From contig NZ_LZFO01000004.1 in NCBI RefSeq assembly GCF_001758365.1, positions 1 through 64,000 of the forward strand: a stretch of DNA of 64,000 nt, read 5' to 3'. Of this stretch, positions 7,324 through 15,234 are shown in pieces. Position numbers and translations under genes: made by a program. The notes under the pieces were generated by a model. It made no database searches. It was given only the letters and a program-made list of their open reading frames with translations, and was not told the origin of the DNA. Source of the stretch: Clostridium acetireducens DSM 10703 (GTDB taxonomy: Bacteria > Bacillota > Clostridia > Clostridiales > Clostridiaceae). How positions within the stretch are numbered: the stretch's first letter is position 1; each line of letters starts with the position of its first letter.

Positions 7324-7953
7324 TTAATAATTAAGTTTGTTTTTTATAAAATTCGCCACAATTTTACCTAATATTTTATGACTTTCAACAGTTAAATGTA
7401 CTCCATCTATTTTACTAGTTTTTATAATATTGGTAGTATCTAGTAAATAACATTGATTACCTAAAACATCTTTAAATTCCTTTGAAAATTCTTTGCTTTT
7501 TTCTACTCCACCTATAAACATTTTAGAGTTTTCACTTAAAGGTCCTATAATTGGCGGTATTATAACTAAAATTTTAGGTGATTTAAAAATTGGGCTAGTT
7601 TCACTATTTTTAATTATTTTAACTAGAGTTTCTACTCCTTTAGCTATATCAAAAGCTGTTAAAGAAAACTTGTATTTTAAATCATTAGCACCTAAAAATA
7701 CTATAACTAAATCTAAAGGCTTATGTGAATGCAAACAAGCCATAATATGCTTTTTTCCATTTTTAAATTCTCCTTCAATAGGATCATCCCATACTGTAGT
7801 TCTTCCATTTAAACCTTCTGAAATCACATCAAATTTTTCACCTAATTCTTTTTTTAAAACACTGCTCCATCTATCTTCTTTAGCATATCTACTTCCATCT
7901 AATGGATTATAACCCCAAGTGTTTGAATCACCATAACAAAGTATTGTTTTCAC
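7324..7953 (-). CDS. SGNH/GDSL-family hydrolase (arylesterase-like)
   Basis: A 209-residue SGNH hydrolase: block I CYGDSNTWG with the catalytic Ser, a central Gly (SEGLNGRTT), block III FLGANDL, and the C-terminal DGVHLTVESH with catalytic Asp and His. Overall it resembles cytosolic arylesterases and acyl-hydrolases of this superfamily. GTG at 7953 is chosen as start, with GGAG eight bases upstream; an upstream extension adds 19 residues without a ribosome site. No signal peptide is seen. The substrate is unknown, and there is no functional link to the ORP-like operon downstream. Confidence 0.85.
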   Translation of the reverse strand: MKTILCYGDSNTWGYNPLDGSRYAKEDRWSSVLKKELGEKFDVISEGLNGRTTVWDDPIEGEFKNGKKHIMACLHSHKPLDLVIVFLGANDLKYKFSLTAFDIAKGVETLVKIIKNSETSPIFKSPKILVIIPPIIGPLSENSKMFIGGVEKSKEFSKEFKDVLGNQCYLLDTTNIIKTSKIDGVHLTVESHKILGKIVANFIKNKLNY

Positions 7954-7999
7954 TTTATCATCTCCATTGCTATTTTTTATATAAAAAATAACCCTAATT

Positions 8000-8053
8000 A
8001 ATATTATCAATACCCAATTTAAAAAGTCTTATAAATTAAGTATTGATAATATT
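8000..8053. promoter_or_regulatory. 14-bp perfect inverted repeat between DUF4352 and SGNH genes
   Basis: AATATTATCAATAC at 8000-8013 is repeated as its exact complement at 8040-8053, 26 bases apart. It lies just after the DUF4352 gene and before the SGNH gene on the minus strand. No U-run follows directly, so it may be a weak terminator, an RNA hairpin or an operator. Confidence 0.4.
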
Positions 8054-8060
8054 TAGAGTT

Positions 8061-8591
8061 TTATTTTGTTAATTTAAATTTTATTTTTTGATTATCTACA
8101 AATAAATTATTTTTATACACAAGAATTTTTTCTCCATCTCCCTCAGGTACTTCAAAAGCTATTGTACCTGTTATTTGTTCTTTAGGATCTAGCTTCCCTA
8201 ATTTTAAATAGTTACTACTGTTTATTGTAGTAAGTGCCTCATCTATTGTTTTTCCTTTGCTATCTTTTATTTTAAAATAAGAAGGATTGTATTCTAATTC
8301 TTCTTTTCCTACATTTTTAATTTCTATTGTTATTATAACAAATTTATTCCCTTTTTTAGGCTTTTCAATGTCATTTCCTTTTGACATCTCTACATCTACT
8401 ACAGTAATAGCTTCATTTTTTAATTTAGCTTGTTCATTTAATTTGTAAAATTCTTTTACTTGTCCATTAGACTTTGTATTATTTTTGGTTTTACTATATG
8501 CTATAAATCCTATAGTTACTATAATTACCACAATCATTAACCAAAACCACCATTTTTTATATACTGTATTATTTTTTTCATTTAGTTCCAT
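8061..8591 (-). CDS. Membrane-anchored DUF4352 protein
   Basis: A 176-residue protein with a short N-terminal cytoplasmic stretch, one membrane helix (about residues 15-31) and an extracytoplasmic beta-rich domain. The pattern GNKFVIITIEIKNVGKEEL plus SYFKIKDSKGK matches DUF4352, an Ig-like domain of secreted Firmicute proteins often anchored by a helix or lipid. The ATG follows GGAGGG. It is monocistronic as far as can be seen. DUF4352 proteins have no settled biochemical function. Confidence 0.75.
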   Translation of the reverse strand: MELNEKNNTVYKKWWFWLMIVVIIVTIGFIAYSKTKNNTKSNGQVKEFYKLNEQAKLKNEAITVVDVEMSKGNDIEKPKKGNKFVIITIEIKNVGKEELEYNPSYFKIKDSKGKTIDEALTTINSSNYLKLGKLDPKEQITGTIAFEVPEGDGEKILVYKNNLFVDNQKIKFKLTK

Positions 8592-9346
8592 GTAAATCCC
8601 TCCATAAGCTATATTATATATTATTATTTCTTCTAATTTAACCTATAAATTTATTATTCAAACTATATTAACAAATTATTTTCTAATTTTGTAATATTAA
8701 AATATTATGTAAATTTCAATTAATTATTTAAATATTTCAATTACAATTATACCATATGGAAAAATATTTCTATGATTGTATATAAAAAATAAGAAATTTA
8801 TATTTTTTAAATTTATATTTTAGTATTTTAAACAATTTGTAAAGTGTTTTTTTAGGATTTGATTTATATATACACCAAATATTGTAAAACAAATAATTGG
8901 ATAGAGTAAAAAAAATGAAAAATCATTAAAAATCATAGTCTATATTTATTAATTCAATTGCATTGTACATAATAATCTAATTAAATTCATAAATATGATA
9001 TATGAAAAAAATTCAATTTTATAATTTTCTTAATTTTGTGAATATTTAATAATATGATATACTTATCATAAATTATTTATAAATCAGAAAATTCTAATTA
9101 ATAGATAATACTTAATTGTAAAAATTTCTATGTATATCTTGATAAATTTGTTTTAGATATATGTATTTATAAAATACTATAAAATATTTATTTATTCTTG
9201 AGACTGCTTATAAAATATACTTCCACTTATTTGTAATTTTGAATTTATTATTTATATTTTGTATTATAATGTATTATTAAAATAAATTTAAAACTTATCA
9301 AATATTTTCAATATAATTAAAATTAATTTATTTAGGAGGCTTTAGT
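8592..9346. other. 755-bp intergenic stretch, extremely AT-rich, no gene recognised
   Basis: Between divergent genes (DUF4352 and alanine racemase) lies DNA of almost pure A/T with stop codons in all frames. I see no conserved RNA, protein remnant or long repeat. TATAAT at 9265-9270 could serve the alanine racemase gene, but no good -35 is placed 17 bases upstream. It may hold decayed sequence beyond recognition. Confidence 0.5.
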
Positions 9347-10519
9347 ATGTTTAATTGTTACAGACCCGTTTGGGAAGAAATTAATTTAGACAATTTAGCT
9401 TATAACATGAAAAATATAAAAGCTAAATCTGGAGCTAAAGAAATTTTTGGAGTAGTAAAAGCTGATGCTTATGATCATGGTGCTGTAGATGTATCTAAAG
9501 TACTTTTAGAAAACGGTGCCACTAGACTTGCTGTAGCTGTGCTAGATGAAGCTTTAGAACTGAGAAGGGCTGGCATTAATTGTCCTATTTTAATTTTAGG
9601 TCTTACTCCTGTTACTCTTTTAGATAAATTAGTAGAAAACCAAATTGAACCTGTGGTTTTTTCTTATGACTATGCTGTTGAACTTTCAAATGTATCCAAA
9701 GAAAAAAATAAAATTACAAAAATTCATTTAGCTATAGATACAGGTATGGGTAGAATTGGATTACTACCTACAGAAAAAAGTATAGAAGAAGCTTATAAAA
9801 TAAGTAAACTTCCCAATATAGAAATAGAAGCTCTTTTCTCTCATTTTTCTACTGCAGATGAAAAGGACAAGAACTATTCTTATGAACAGTTAAAAAAATT
9901 TAATTGGTTTTACCATAGTCTAACTGCCAAAGGAGTTAAGATTAAAATTAGAAATATAGCTAATAGTGCAGCTATTATGGAACTTTCAAATACCCATTTT
10001 GAAGGAGTTAGACCTGGAATAATTCTTTATGGATATTATCCTTCTAATGAAGTTAATAAAAACGAACTTGATATTAAAAGAGTTATGAGTTTAAAAGCAA
10101 ATATAGTTCACATTAAAACTTTAGATGAAGGTGAATATATAGGTTATGGTAGAAAATTTAGGACAACCAGAAAAAGTATTATAGGAACTCTTCCTGTAGG
10201 TTATGCTGATGGTTACACTAGAATGCTTTCTGGTAAAGCTAAAGTTATTGTTAATGGTAAATTTGCGCCGGTAGTTGGAAATATATGTATGGATCAATGC
10301 ATGATAGATTTAACTGATGTAGGAGATGTTAATGTTGGAGATGAAGTAATTTTATTAGGTAGCTATGGTGATTTAAAATTCGATGCAGATGATATGGCAG
10401 AAATTTTAGGAACTATAAATTACGAAGTCATTTGTATGATAAGCAAAAGAGTTCCTAGGCTTTATATTAAAAATGGACGAGTAGTTAGAATAAGAGAATT
10501 AGCTGATTGTGTAGTTTAA
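9347..10519 (+). CDS. alr: Alanine racemase
   Basis: A 390-residue fold-III PLP racemase. K38 in VVKADAYDHG is the Schiff-base lysine; the second catalytic residue is the Tyr in the YIGYGRKF region; LPVGYADGY and NICMDQCMID are family blocks. It makes D-alanine for peptidoglycan. The PLP motif is usually A-Y-G-H-G; here Gly is Asp, a departure near the cofactor. AGGAGG lies six bases before the ATG. The next gene is an alanine:cation symporter 131 bases on, so the pair may handle imported L-alanine, for example for a D-alanine pool or control of germination by alanine; that link is inference. A broader-specificity amino-acid racemase is an alternative. Confidence 0.9.
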   Translation: MFNCYRPVWEEINLDNLAYNMKNIKAKSGAKEIFGVVKADAYDHGAVDVSKVLLENGATRLAVAVLDEALELRRAGINCPILILGLTPVTLLDKLVENQIEPVVFSYDYAVELSNVSKEKNKITKIHLAIDTGMGRIGLLPTEKSIEEAYKISKLPNIEIEALFSHFSTADEKDKNYSYEQLKKFNWFYHSLTAKGVKIKIRNIANSAAIMELSNTHFEGVRPGIILYGYYPSNEVNKNELDIKRVMSLKANIVHIKTLDEGEYIGYGRKFRTTRKSIIGTLPVGYADGYTRMLSGKAKVIVNGKFAPVVGNICMDQCMIDLTDVGDVNVGDEVILLGSYGDLKFDADDMAEILGTINYEVICMISKRVPRLYIKNGRVVRIRELADCVV

Positions 10520-10650
10520 ATTAATTATATCAACAATTCGCAGCTTTCTCTAAAAGAAAGTATCGAATTTATATATAAATTAAAATTTATTTAAAACAAA
10601 ATTGTTCCGCAAAAATTTATTACGACACTCAAAATTAAGGAGGTAGAATC

Positions 10651-12000
10651 ATGGATAAGATAATGGCTATAAACAGTTGGCTCAATGGTATTGTATGGGG
10701 ACCTTATATGTTAATTTTATTATTAGGTACTGGAATTTATATTACTTTGGGTAACAAGTTCTTTACTATTAGAAAATTTGGAATTGTAATGAAAAATACT
10801 TTATTAAAAATGTTTAGTAAAGAAGGCTCTGGCGAAGGAGAAATATCAGCATTTCAAGCAGTTTCTACTGCTTTAGCATCTACCATAGGTACTGGTAACA
10901 TAGTTGGTGTAGCAACTGCTGTTGCTCTAGGTGGTCCTGGTGCTATATTCTGGATGTGGATGTCTGCTATATTTGGTATGGCTACAAAGTTTGCAGAAGT
11001 TACTTTAAGTATTAATTATAGAATAAAAAAAGATGATGGAAGCTTTGTAGGTGGTCCTATGTACTATATAGAAAGAGGTTTAAAACTAAAATGGCTAGCT
11101 GTAATATTTGCTATTATGACTTCTATAGCAGCATTAGGTACAGGAAATATGGTTCAATCTAATTCAATAGCTAGTATACTTGAATCTACTTTTGGATTTA
11201 ATAAATTAATTGTGGGAATAATATTAGCTGTAGTAGCTGCTATAGTTATGATAGGTGGAATTAAATCTATATCAAAAGTTACTGAAAAACTTGTTCCTTT
11301 TATGGCTGGATTTTATATAATAGGTGCTCTCGTAATCATAATAGCTAGAGCTGATCATATAGGGTATGTTTTTGCTCTTATATTCAAAGATGCTTTTAAA
11401 GGTACTGCTATGGTTGGTGGTTTTGCTGGTTCTACTATGGCTATGGCTGCTAAATTTGGAATAGCTCGTGGAATATTTTCAAATGAAGGTGGTTTAGGTA
11501 GTGCTCCTATAGCTCACGCTGCTGCTACAACTGATCACCCTGTACGCCAAGGTCTTTGGGGAATATTTGAAGTATTTACTACATTAATAATTTGTACACT
11601 ATCTGGATTAATATTACTAGTTACAGATGTTTGGAAATCTGGTTTAAATGGTGCAGATTTAAGTGCTGCTGCTTTTAACTCAGTTATACCAGGAAGCCAA
11701 GTAGTTATTGCTATATCCATATTATTATTCGCATTCTCTACTATATTAGGTTGGTCTTATTACGGTGAAAAAGCTTTAGAATATTTATTTGGTGAAAAAG
11801 TAAGTAAATTATATAAATTTATATGGATTCCTTTAATAGTGGTAGGTTCTGTAGGTGGATTAGAATTTGTATGGGCATTAGCTGATACATTTAACGGAAT
11901 GATGGCTATCCCTAACTTAATTGCAATACTAGCATTAAGTAAAGTAGTATTTAAATTATCAAGAGAATTTTTCTCTGAAAAAGTTAAAAGCCCTCTATAA
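10651..12000 (+). CDS. Alanine:cation (Na+) symporter, AGCS family
   Basis: A 449-residue transporter with about eleven helices and AGCS signatures: the N-terminal block TALASTIGTGNIVGVATAV, GGPGAIFWMWMSA, GGPMYYIERG, and the FSNEGGLGSAPIAHAAA block. It imports alanine or glycine with sodium or protons. AAGGAGG precedes the ATG by seven bases. It sits behind the alanine racemase gene; the gap holds a weak stem (AATTCG at 10535 pairing with CGAATT at 10564) without a U-run, so read-through is plausible. A strong terminator follows at 12039. Family call is firm; exact substrate is inferred. Confidence 0.92.
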   Translation: MDKIMAINSWLNGIVWGPYMLILLLGTGIYITLGNKFFTIRKFGIVMKNTLLKMFSKEGSGEGEISAFQAVSTALASTIGTGNIVGVATAVALGGPGAIFWMWMSAIFGMATKFAEVTLSINYRIKKDDGSFVGGPMYYIERGLKLKWLAVIFAIMTSIAALGTGNMVQSNSIASILESTFGFNKLIVGIILAVVAAIVMIGGIKSISKVTEKLVPFMAGFYIIGALVIIIARADHIGYVFALIFKDAFKGTAMVGGFAGSTMAMAAKFGIARGIFSNEGGLGSAPIAHAAATTDHPVRQGLWGIFEVFTTLIICTLSGLILLVTDVWKSGLNGADLSAAAFNSVIPGSQVVIAISILLFAFSTILGWSYYGEKALEYLFGEKVSKLYKFIWIPLIVVGSVGGLEFVWALADTFNGMMAIPNLIAILALSKVVFKLSREFFSEKVKSPL

Positions 12001-12038
12001 TAATTAAATCTCTCCTTTAATTATAGATTATAATATTT

Positions 12039-12078
12039 AAAGCTGTTAATAAACGGAATTTATTAGCAGCTTTTTTTT
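12039..12078 (+). terminator. Terminator of the alr-symporter unit
   Basis: AAAGCTG-x-TAATAAA pairs with TTTATTA-x-CAGCTTT and is followed by eight T on the plus strand. Confidence 0.85.
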
Positions 12079-12081
12079 AAT

Positions 12082-12111
12082 AAAAAAAATACCCTTACAA
12101 TAGGGTATTTC
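12082..12111 (-). terminator. Terminator of RNase P RNA
   Basis: On the minus strand AAATACCC pairs with GGGTATTT across a short loop and is followed by a T-run, just after the 3' end of the RNase P RNA. Confidence 0.8.
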
Positions 12112-12123
12112 TAATCTTTTTTA

Positions 12124-12490
12124 TGCGACTAAGTCTATAAGCGGAGTTCTGTATTAAACAGTCATCTATCTAGGCCTAAAGTTGCCAGTAGGCTCCAGCG
12201 ATACTACCCGGAGACGGGACGGGCAGCCCCTTTTATTGTCTCCCTATTCGATCTTGCTCCAGATGGGGTTTACACAGCCACAAAGTCACCAATGTGCTGG
12301 TGAGCTCTTACCTCACCTTTTCACCCTTACCATGAAATCTTAAATAAAAATAAGATATATTCATGGCGGTATTTTCTGTTGCACTTTCCTTAGAGTCGCC
12401 TCCACTGGGAGTTACCCAGCACCCTGCCCTATGGAGCTCCGACTTTCCTCTCCTGCAAAATTGCAGCAGCGACTGTCTGGCTTACTCGCA
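12124..12490 (-). ncRNA. rnpB: RNase P RNA
   Basis: On the minus strand the region opens with a 5' helix segment (GCGAGTAAGCCAGACAGTCG), continues with GAGGAAAGTCGGAGCTCC and the conserved CR-I context, has GGTAAGGGTGAAAAGGTG and GAGCTCACCAGCACATTGG in the middle, and ends with CTACTGGCAACTTTAGGCC and a 3' half complementary to the 5' end. These are the conserved blocks of bacterial RNase P RNA, the ribozyme that matures tRNA 5' ends. It has its own promoter at 12497-12525 and a terminator. Ends are placed from the promoter and the terminal helix and could be off by a few bases. Confidence 0.93.
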
Positions 12491-12496
12491 ATGATT

Positions 12497-12525
12497 ATGA
12501 TATCACACTAAGTAAAAAAAATCAA
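12497..12525 (-). promoter_or_regulatory. Promoter of rnpB
   Basis: On the minus strand TTGATT (12525-12520) and TATCAT (12502-12497) are separated by 17 bases, placing the start of transcription at about 12490, the 5' end of the RNase P RNA. It lies only ten bases inside the end of hairpin repeat copy B. Confidence 0.75.
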
Positions 12526-12534
12526 TATATTTTA

Positions 12535-12952
12535 AAATAATAGTAGAAGAAAAAATTAAATATATATGAATAAAAAACCATTGAATTAATTTGCACATAG
12601 AAAATAATTAAAAATAATCTATATAAAAATAATAACTCCAGTAGCATAAAGAGAGTTTGTAAATAATTGAAATGAATTTTAGACACTCTTAGAAGAAAAA
12701 ATAAAAAAACTCCGTAATTCATCACAGGACGTGATGAGCCAATTTCCGCCCCAAGGACGGGGCATAAATTGGGTAGGAGTTTTTTTATTTTTTATTATTA
12801 GAGTGTCTTAATGAAATGACTTATTTACAAACTCTCTTTATGCTACTGGAGTTATTATTTTTATATAGATTATTTTTAATTATTTTCTATGTGCAAATTA
12901 ATTCAATGGTTTTTTATTCATATATATTTAATTTTTTCTTCTACTATTATTT
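12535..12952. repeat. Hairpin repeat family, copy B: 132-bp perfect inverted repeat around an 84-nt core
   Basis: Positions 12535-12666 are the exact reverse complement of 12821-12952, 132 of 132 bases by eye. Inside lies a less perfect inner stem, then the 84-base core 12703-12786 bounded by AAAAAAACTCC and GGAGTTTTTTT. The core holds two small hairpins, TCATCAC-aggac-GTGATGA (12719-12737) and CCAATTT..GCCCC-aaggac-GGGGC..AAATTGG (12739-12772). The right arm includes the stop codon of the zinc-ribbon gene, and the left arm ends just before the rnpB promoter. It can act as a terminator both ways. Copies A (3652) and C (58773) share core and flanks. Confidence 0.9.
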
Positions 12953-13651
12953 ATATAGTATTCTTCCACAGTTGTCGCAATAAACTATTTCTTTTGCTAT
13001 GTTTAGTTTATCTAAAGTTTGGGAAGATACTTTCATGCTACAGCCTAAGCATACGCCATTTTTAACTTTAGATATAGCAGTTTCTCCTTTTTCACATTGT
13101 ATTCTTTTAAATTCTTTTAATAAAAGTTTATCTATACTTTTTTCTAATTTTTCTATGTCTTCTTTAGATTTTTTAATGTCTTCTTTTGCTTTGTTAATTT
13201 TATTAATGCTTTCTTCTTTAAAATTATTAAAACTATCTCTTAATTTTTCAAGCTCTTTTCTTAAAACTTTTTTATCATTCTCTATTTTTTCGTATTTTTC
13301 TAATATTTTTATTTCTTTACTTTCTATTTCATTTAATTCTAATTTGCTTTTTTTTATTCTTTCTTGAAGACTTTTTATTAGTTTAAAATCACTACCTGCA
13401 TTATTATATAAGTTGTATTCATCTTCTTTTAATTTTTGGTTTAGTTCGTTTTCTTTTTCGTTTATGGTTTCATATAAACTTTTCATGCTTTTTAGTTCTT
13501 TTTCTATTTCTTTATATTTTTTCTTTTTTTCTTCAAATTCTATTTTTAATTTTTTTAATAATTGTATACAATAATTATCCTTTAATACTTTATTACATTT
13601 TATAATTTTATTGTAGTTTTCTTGAATTTTTAATAATTCATTAATATACAT
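12947..13651 (-). CDS. Coiled-coil protein with C-terminal C4 zinc ribbon
   Basis: A 234-residue protein. Residues about 1-190 form a highly charged coiled coil rich in Lys and Glu, ending in a zinc ribbon with CLGCSM and CDNCGRIL, the C4 pattern of the zf-RING_7/YbgI-neighbour family common beside nif3 genes. Nucleic-acid or protein binding is likely, but the role is not established. It is the last gene of the sigA-trmK-nif3 line, 63 bases after nif3. Its stop codon lies inside the right arm of hairpin repeat copy B, so its mRNA probably ends in that structure. Confidence 0.85.
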   Translation of the reverse strand: MYINELLKIQENYNKIIKCNKVLKDNYCIQLLKKLKIEFEEKKKKYKEIEKELKSMKSLYETINEKENELNQKLKEDEYNLYNNAGSDFKLIKSLQERIKKSKLELNEIESKEIKILEKYEKIENDKKVLRKELEKLRDSFNNFKEESINKINKAKEDIKKSKEDIEKLEKSIDKLLLKEFKRIQCEKGETAISKVKNGVCLGCSMKVSSQTLDKLNIAKEIVYCDNCGRILYK

Positions 13652-13714
13652 AATTTCCCCTCCAATAATATTTTTATATAAAAAAATAGAAATAAGCTAT
13701 TTAAAAGCCTATTT

Positions 13715-14527
13715 CTATTTATATTTATAAGGTGTTTTACATGTTTTAGACATAATTACAGAATTGTCAAATCCCATTAATTTTAATGTATTTTCTAATA
13801 ATTTTCCTATTACAATTAATGCAGGCCATTCTGTTTCAAAGTGACCAGCATCAATAACTGCTATGCCTTCTTCATTGCAATCGCTGATAAAATGATATGT
13901 AGTGTCACCGGTTATAATACATTGTGCTCCTAATTTTTTAGCCTTTTTTATGTACTCTTCACCACTTCCATTAATTACAGCTACTTTATTTATTTTCATA
14001 TTATCTCTTCCACAATATCTTAAATAGTCTAGTTGAAGTTTGCATTTTATATTTTCGCATATTTCTTCTAGTGTTAAAGTTTTATGTAATGGTGCTATTC
14101 TTCCTATACCTGCCTTTTTAGAATCGTTACTTAATGGAGAATATTCTATTATGCTAGCAGTTTCTAAGTCTAATATTTTCATAATAATATCATTTATTCC
14201 CCCACTAATGGAGTCTAAGTTAGTATGACTTGAATAAACATTTATATCATTTTTAATTAATTTTAATATTTTTCTTCCCAATAAAGTCTCAGTAGTTATA
14301 GAATTGGGCTTATTAAATAATAACGGATGATGTGTAAGTATAAAATTACAGTGTTTTTCTTTAGCTTCCTCTATTACTTCTAAAGTACAATCTAAAGCTA
14401 CTAAAATAGAGCTTACTTCTGCTTCAGAATCTCCTATCATAAGTCCTACATTATCGTAATTTTCTTTATACTTTAAAGGTGCTAATTTTTCCATTATTTT
14501 TTCTATATCATTAACTTTTAAAGACAT
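13715..14527 (-). CDS. Nif3-like dinuclear metal-centre protein (DUF34/NIF3)
   Basis: A 270-residue NIF3-family protein: early ENYDNVGLMIGD, metal-binding THHPLLF, SSHTNLDS, and C-terminal DAGHFETEWP, with His and Glu that bind two metal ions. Bacterial members (YqfO/YbgI) form toroidal hexamers; a GTP cyclohydrolase-like or metal chaperone role has been proposed. It overlaps the trmK gene by 10 bases, an arrangement also seen in Bacillus, so translation is likely coupled. The length is that of the short form without the PII-like insert of B. subtilis YqfO. Confidence 0.9.
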   Translation of the reverse strand: MSLKVNDIEKIMEKLAPLKYKENYDNVGLMIGDSEAEVSSILVALDCTLEVIEEAKEKHCNFILTHHPLLFNKPNSITTETLLGRKILKLIKNDINVYSSHTNLDSISGGINDIIMKILDLETASIIEYSPLSNDSKKAGIGRIAPLHKTLTLEEICENIKCKLQLDYLRYCGRDNMKINKVAVINGSGEEYIKKAKKLGAQCIITGDTTYHFISDCNEEGIAVIDAGHFETEWPALIVIGKLLENTLKLMGFDNSVIMSKTCKTPYKYK

Positions 14528-15210
14528 TTTACTAACAGCTCCTTTAATTTTTGAATATTACAATTGATTTCTTTTTTTCTATTTGAAGCTAACTTTGTAT
14601 CTTCTTTTATAAATTCAAGAATTTTATTATATTTATTTATCTTTTCATTTATGTATTCTTTTAAAAGAGGATGCTTCTTTTTTAAAAGAGTATCACTTAT
14701 TTCATAATATATATCATCTTTTTCTCTTTTATTTGTATTGTACTTTACTTTTATTATCTCATAAAACTTATTTTCGTCAATACATAGTTCCTCATCCAAT
14801 ATGTCAAATCCTTTTTCATAAATATATTTTCTTAACACTTCAGGATTTTGTACTGGTTGTAGTACTGCAAAATCAAAATGTTTAAATATATCTATTCTTT
14901 CTTCTATTATATCTTTTATTAAATTTCCGCCCATACCTGCTATAATTACTCCTTGGGCTTCTTTTATTTTTAATGTATTTAATCCTGAACCTAATCTACA
15001 TTCTATGCTTTTTTCTAAATAATTGTTATTTATGTTTCTCATCGCCTTTTCTAAAGGCAATTTATTTATATCTGAAGCTATAGATTTAATACATATATTA
15101 TTTTTTAGTAAATAAACGGGTATGTAACCATGATCTGTTCCTATATCAGCACAACAATAGCATTTATCCACCATTAATGCTATCTTTTCTAGCCTTAAAC
15201 TTATTTCCAT
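14518..15210 (-). CDS. trmK: tRNA (adenine-22-N1)-methyltransferase
   Basis: A 230-residue class I SAM methyltransferase. Motif I is DIGTDHGYIPVYL (about residues 23-35), followed by ASDINKLPLEKA and the characteristic IIAGMGGNLIKDI. The C-terminal part (about 155-225) is a charged helical coiled coil, as in TrmK. It methylates N1 of A22 in tRNA. Its place between sigA and nif3 matches Bacillus yqfN-yqfO. Start ATG follows a GAAGTAAAAT context, a weak ribosome site. Confidence 0.9.
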   Translation of the reverse strand: MEISLRLEKIALMVDKCYCCADIGTDHGYIPVYLLKNNICIKSIASDINKLPLEKAMRNINNNYLEKSIECRLGSGLNTLKIKEAQGVIIAGMGGNLIKDIIEERIDIFKHFDFAVLQPVQNPEVLRKYIYEKGFDILDEELCIDENKFYEIIKVKYNTNKREKDDIYYEISDTLLKKKHPLLKEYINEKINKYNKILEFIKEDTKLASNRKKEINCNIQKLKELLVKCL

Positions 15211-15234
15211 ATTTTACTTCTCCATTCTAATAAT

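Noticed and set aside
12522-12725. A 67-codon open frame on the minus strand
   Set aside because: It lies inside the left arm and core of hairpin repeat copy B, overlaps the rnpB promoter and has no ribosome site; it is a by-product of the repeat.
12719-12758. CsrA binding sites in the AGGAC loops of the repeat core
   Set aside because: GGA in hairpin loops fits loosely, but the first loop lacks the A at the preceding position of ANGGA, and the loops lie on the strand opposite to the incoming transcript. Not enough to claim.
12535-12952. A MITE with target-site duplication
   Set aside because: The arms look like terminal inverted repeats, but no matching direct repeats were seen outside 12535 and 12952, and the arm length differs between copies B and C. 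A transposon origin remains possible but is not shown.
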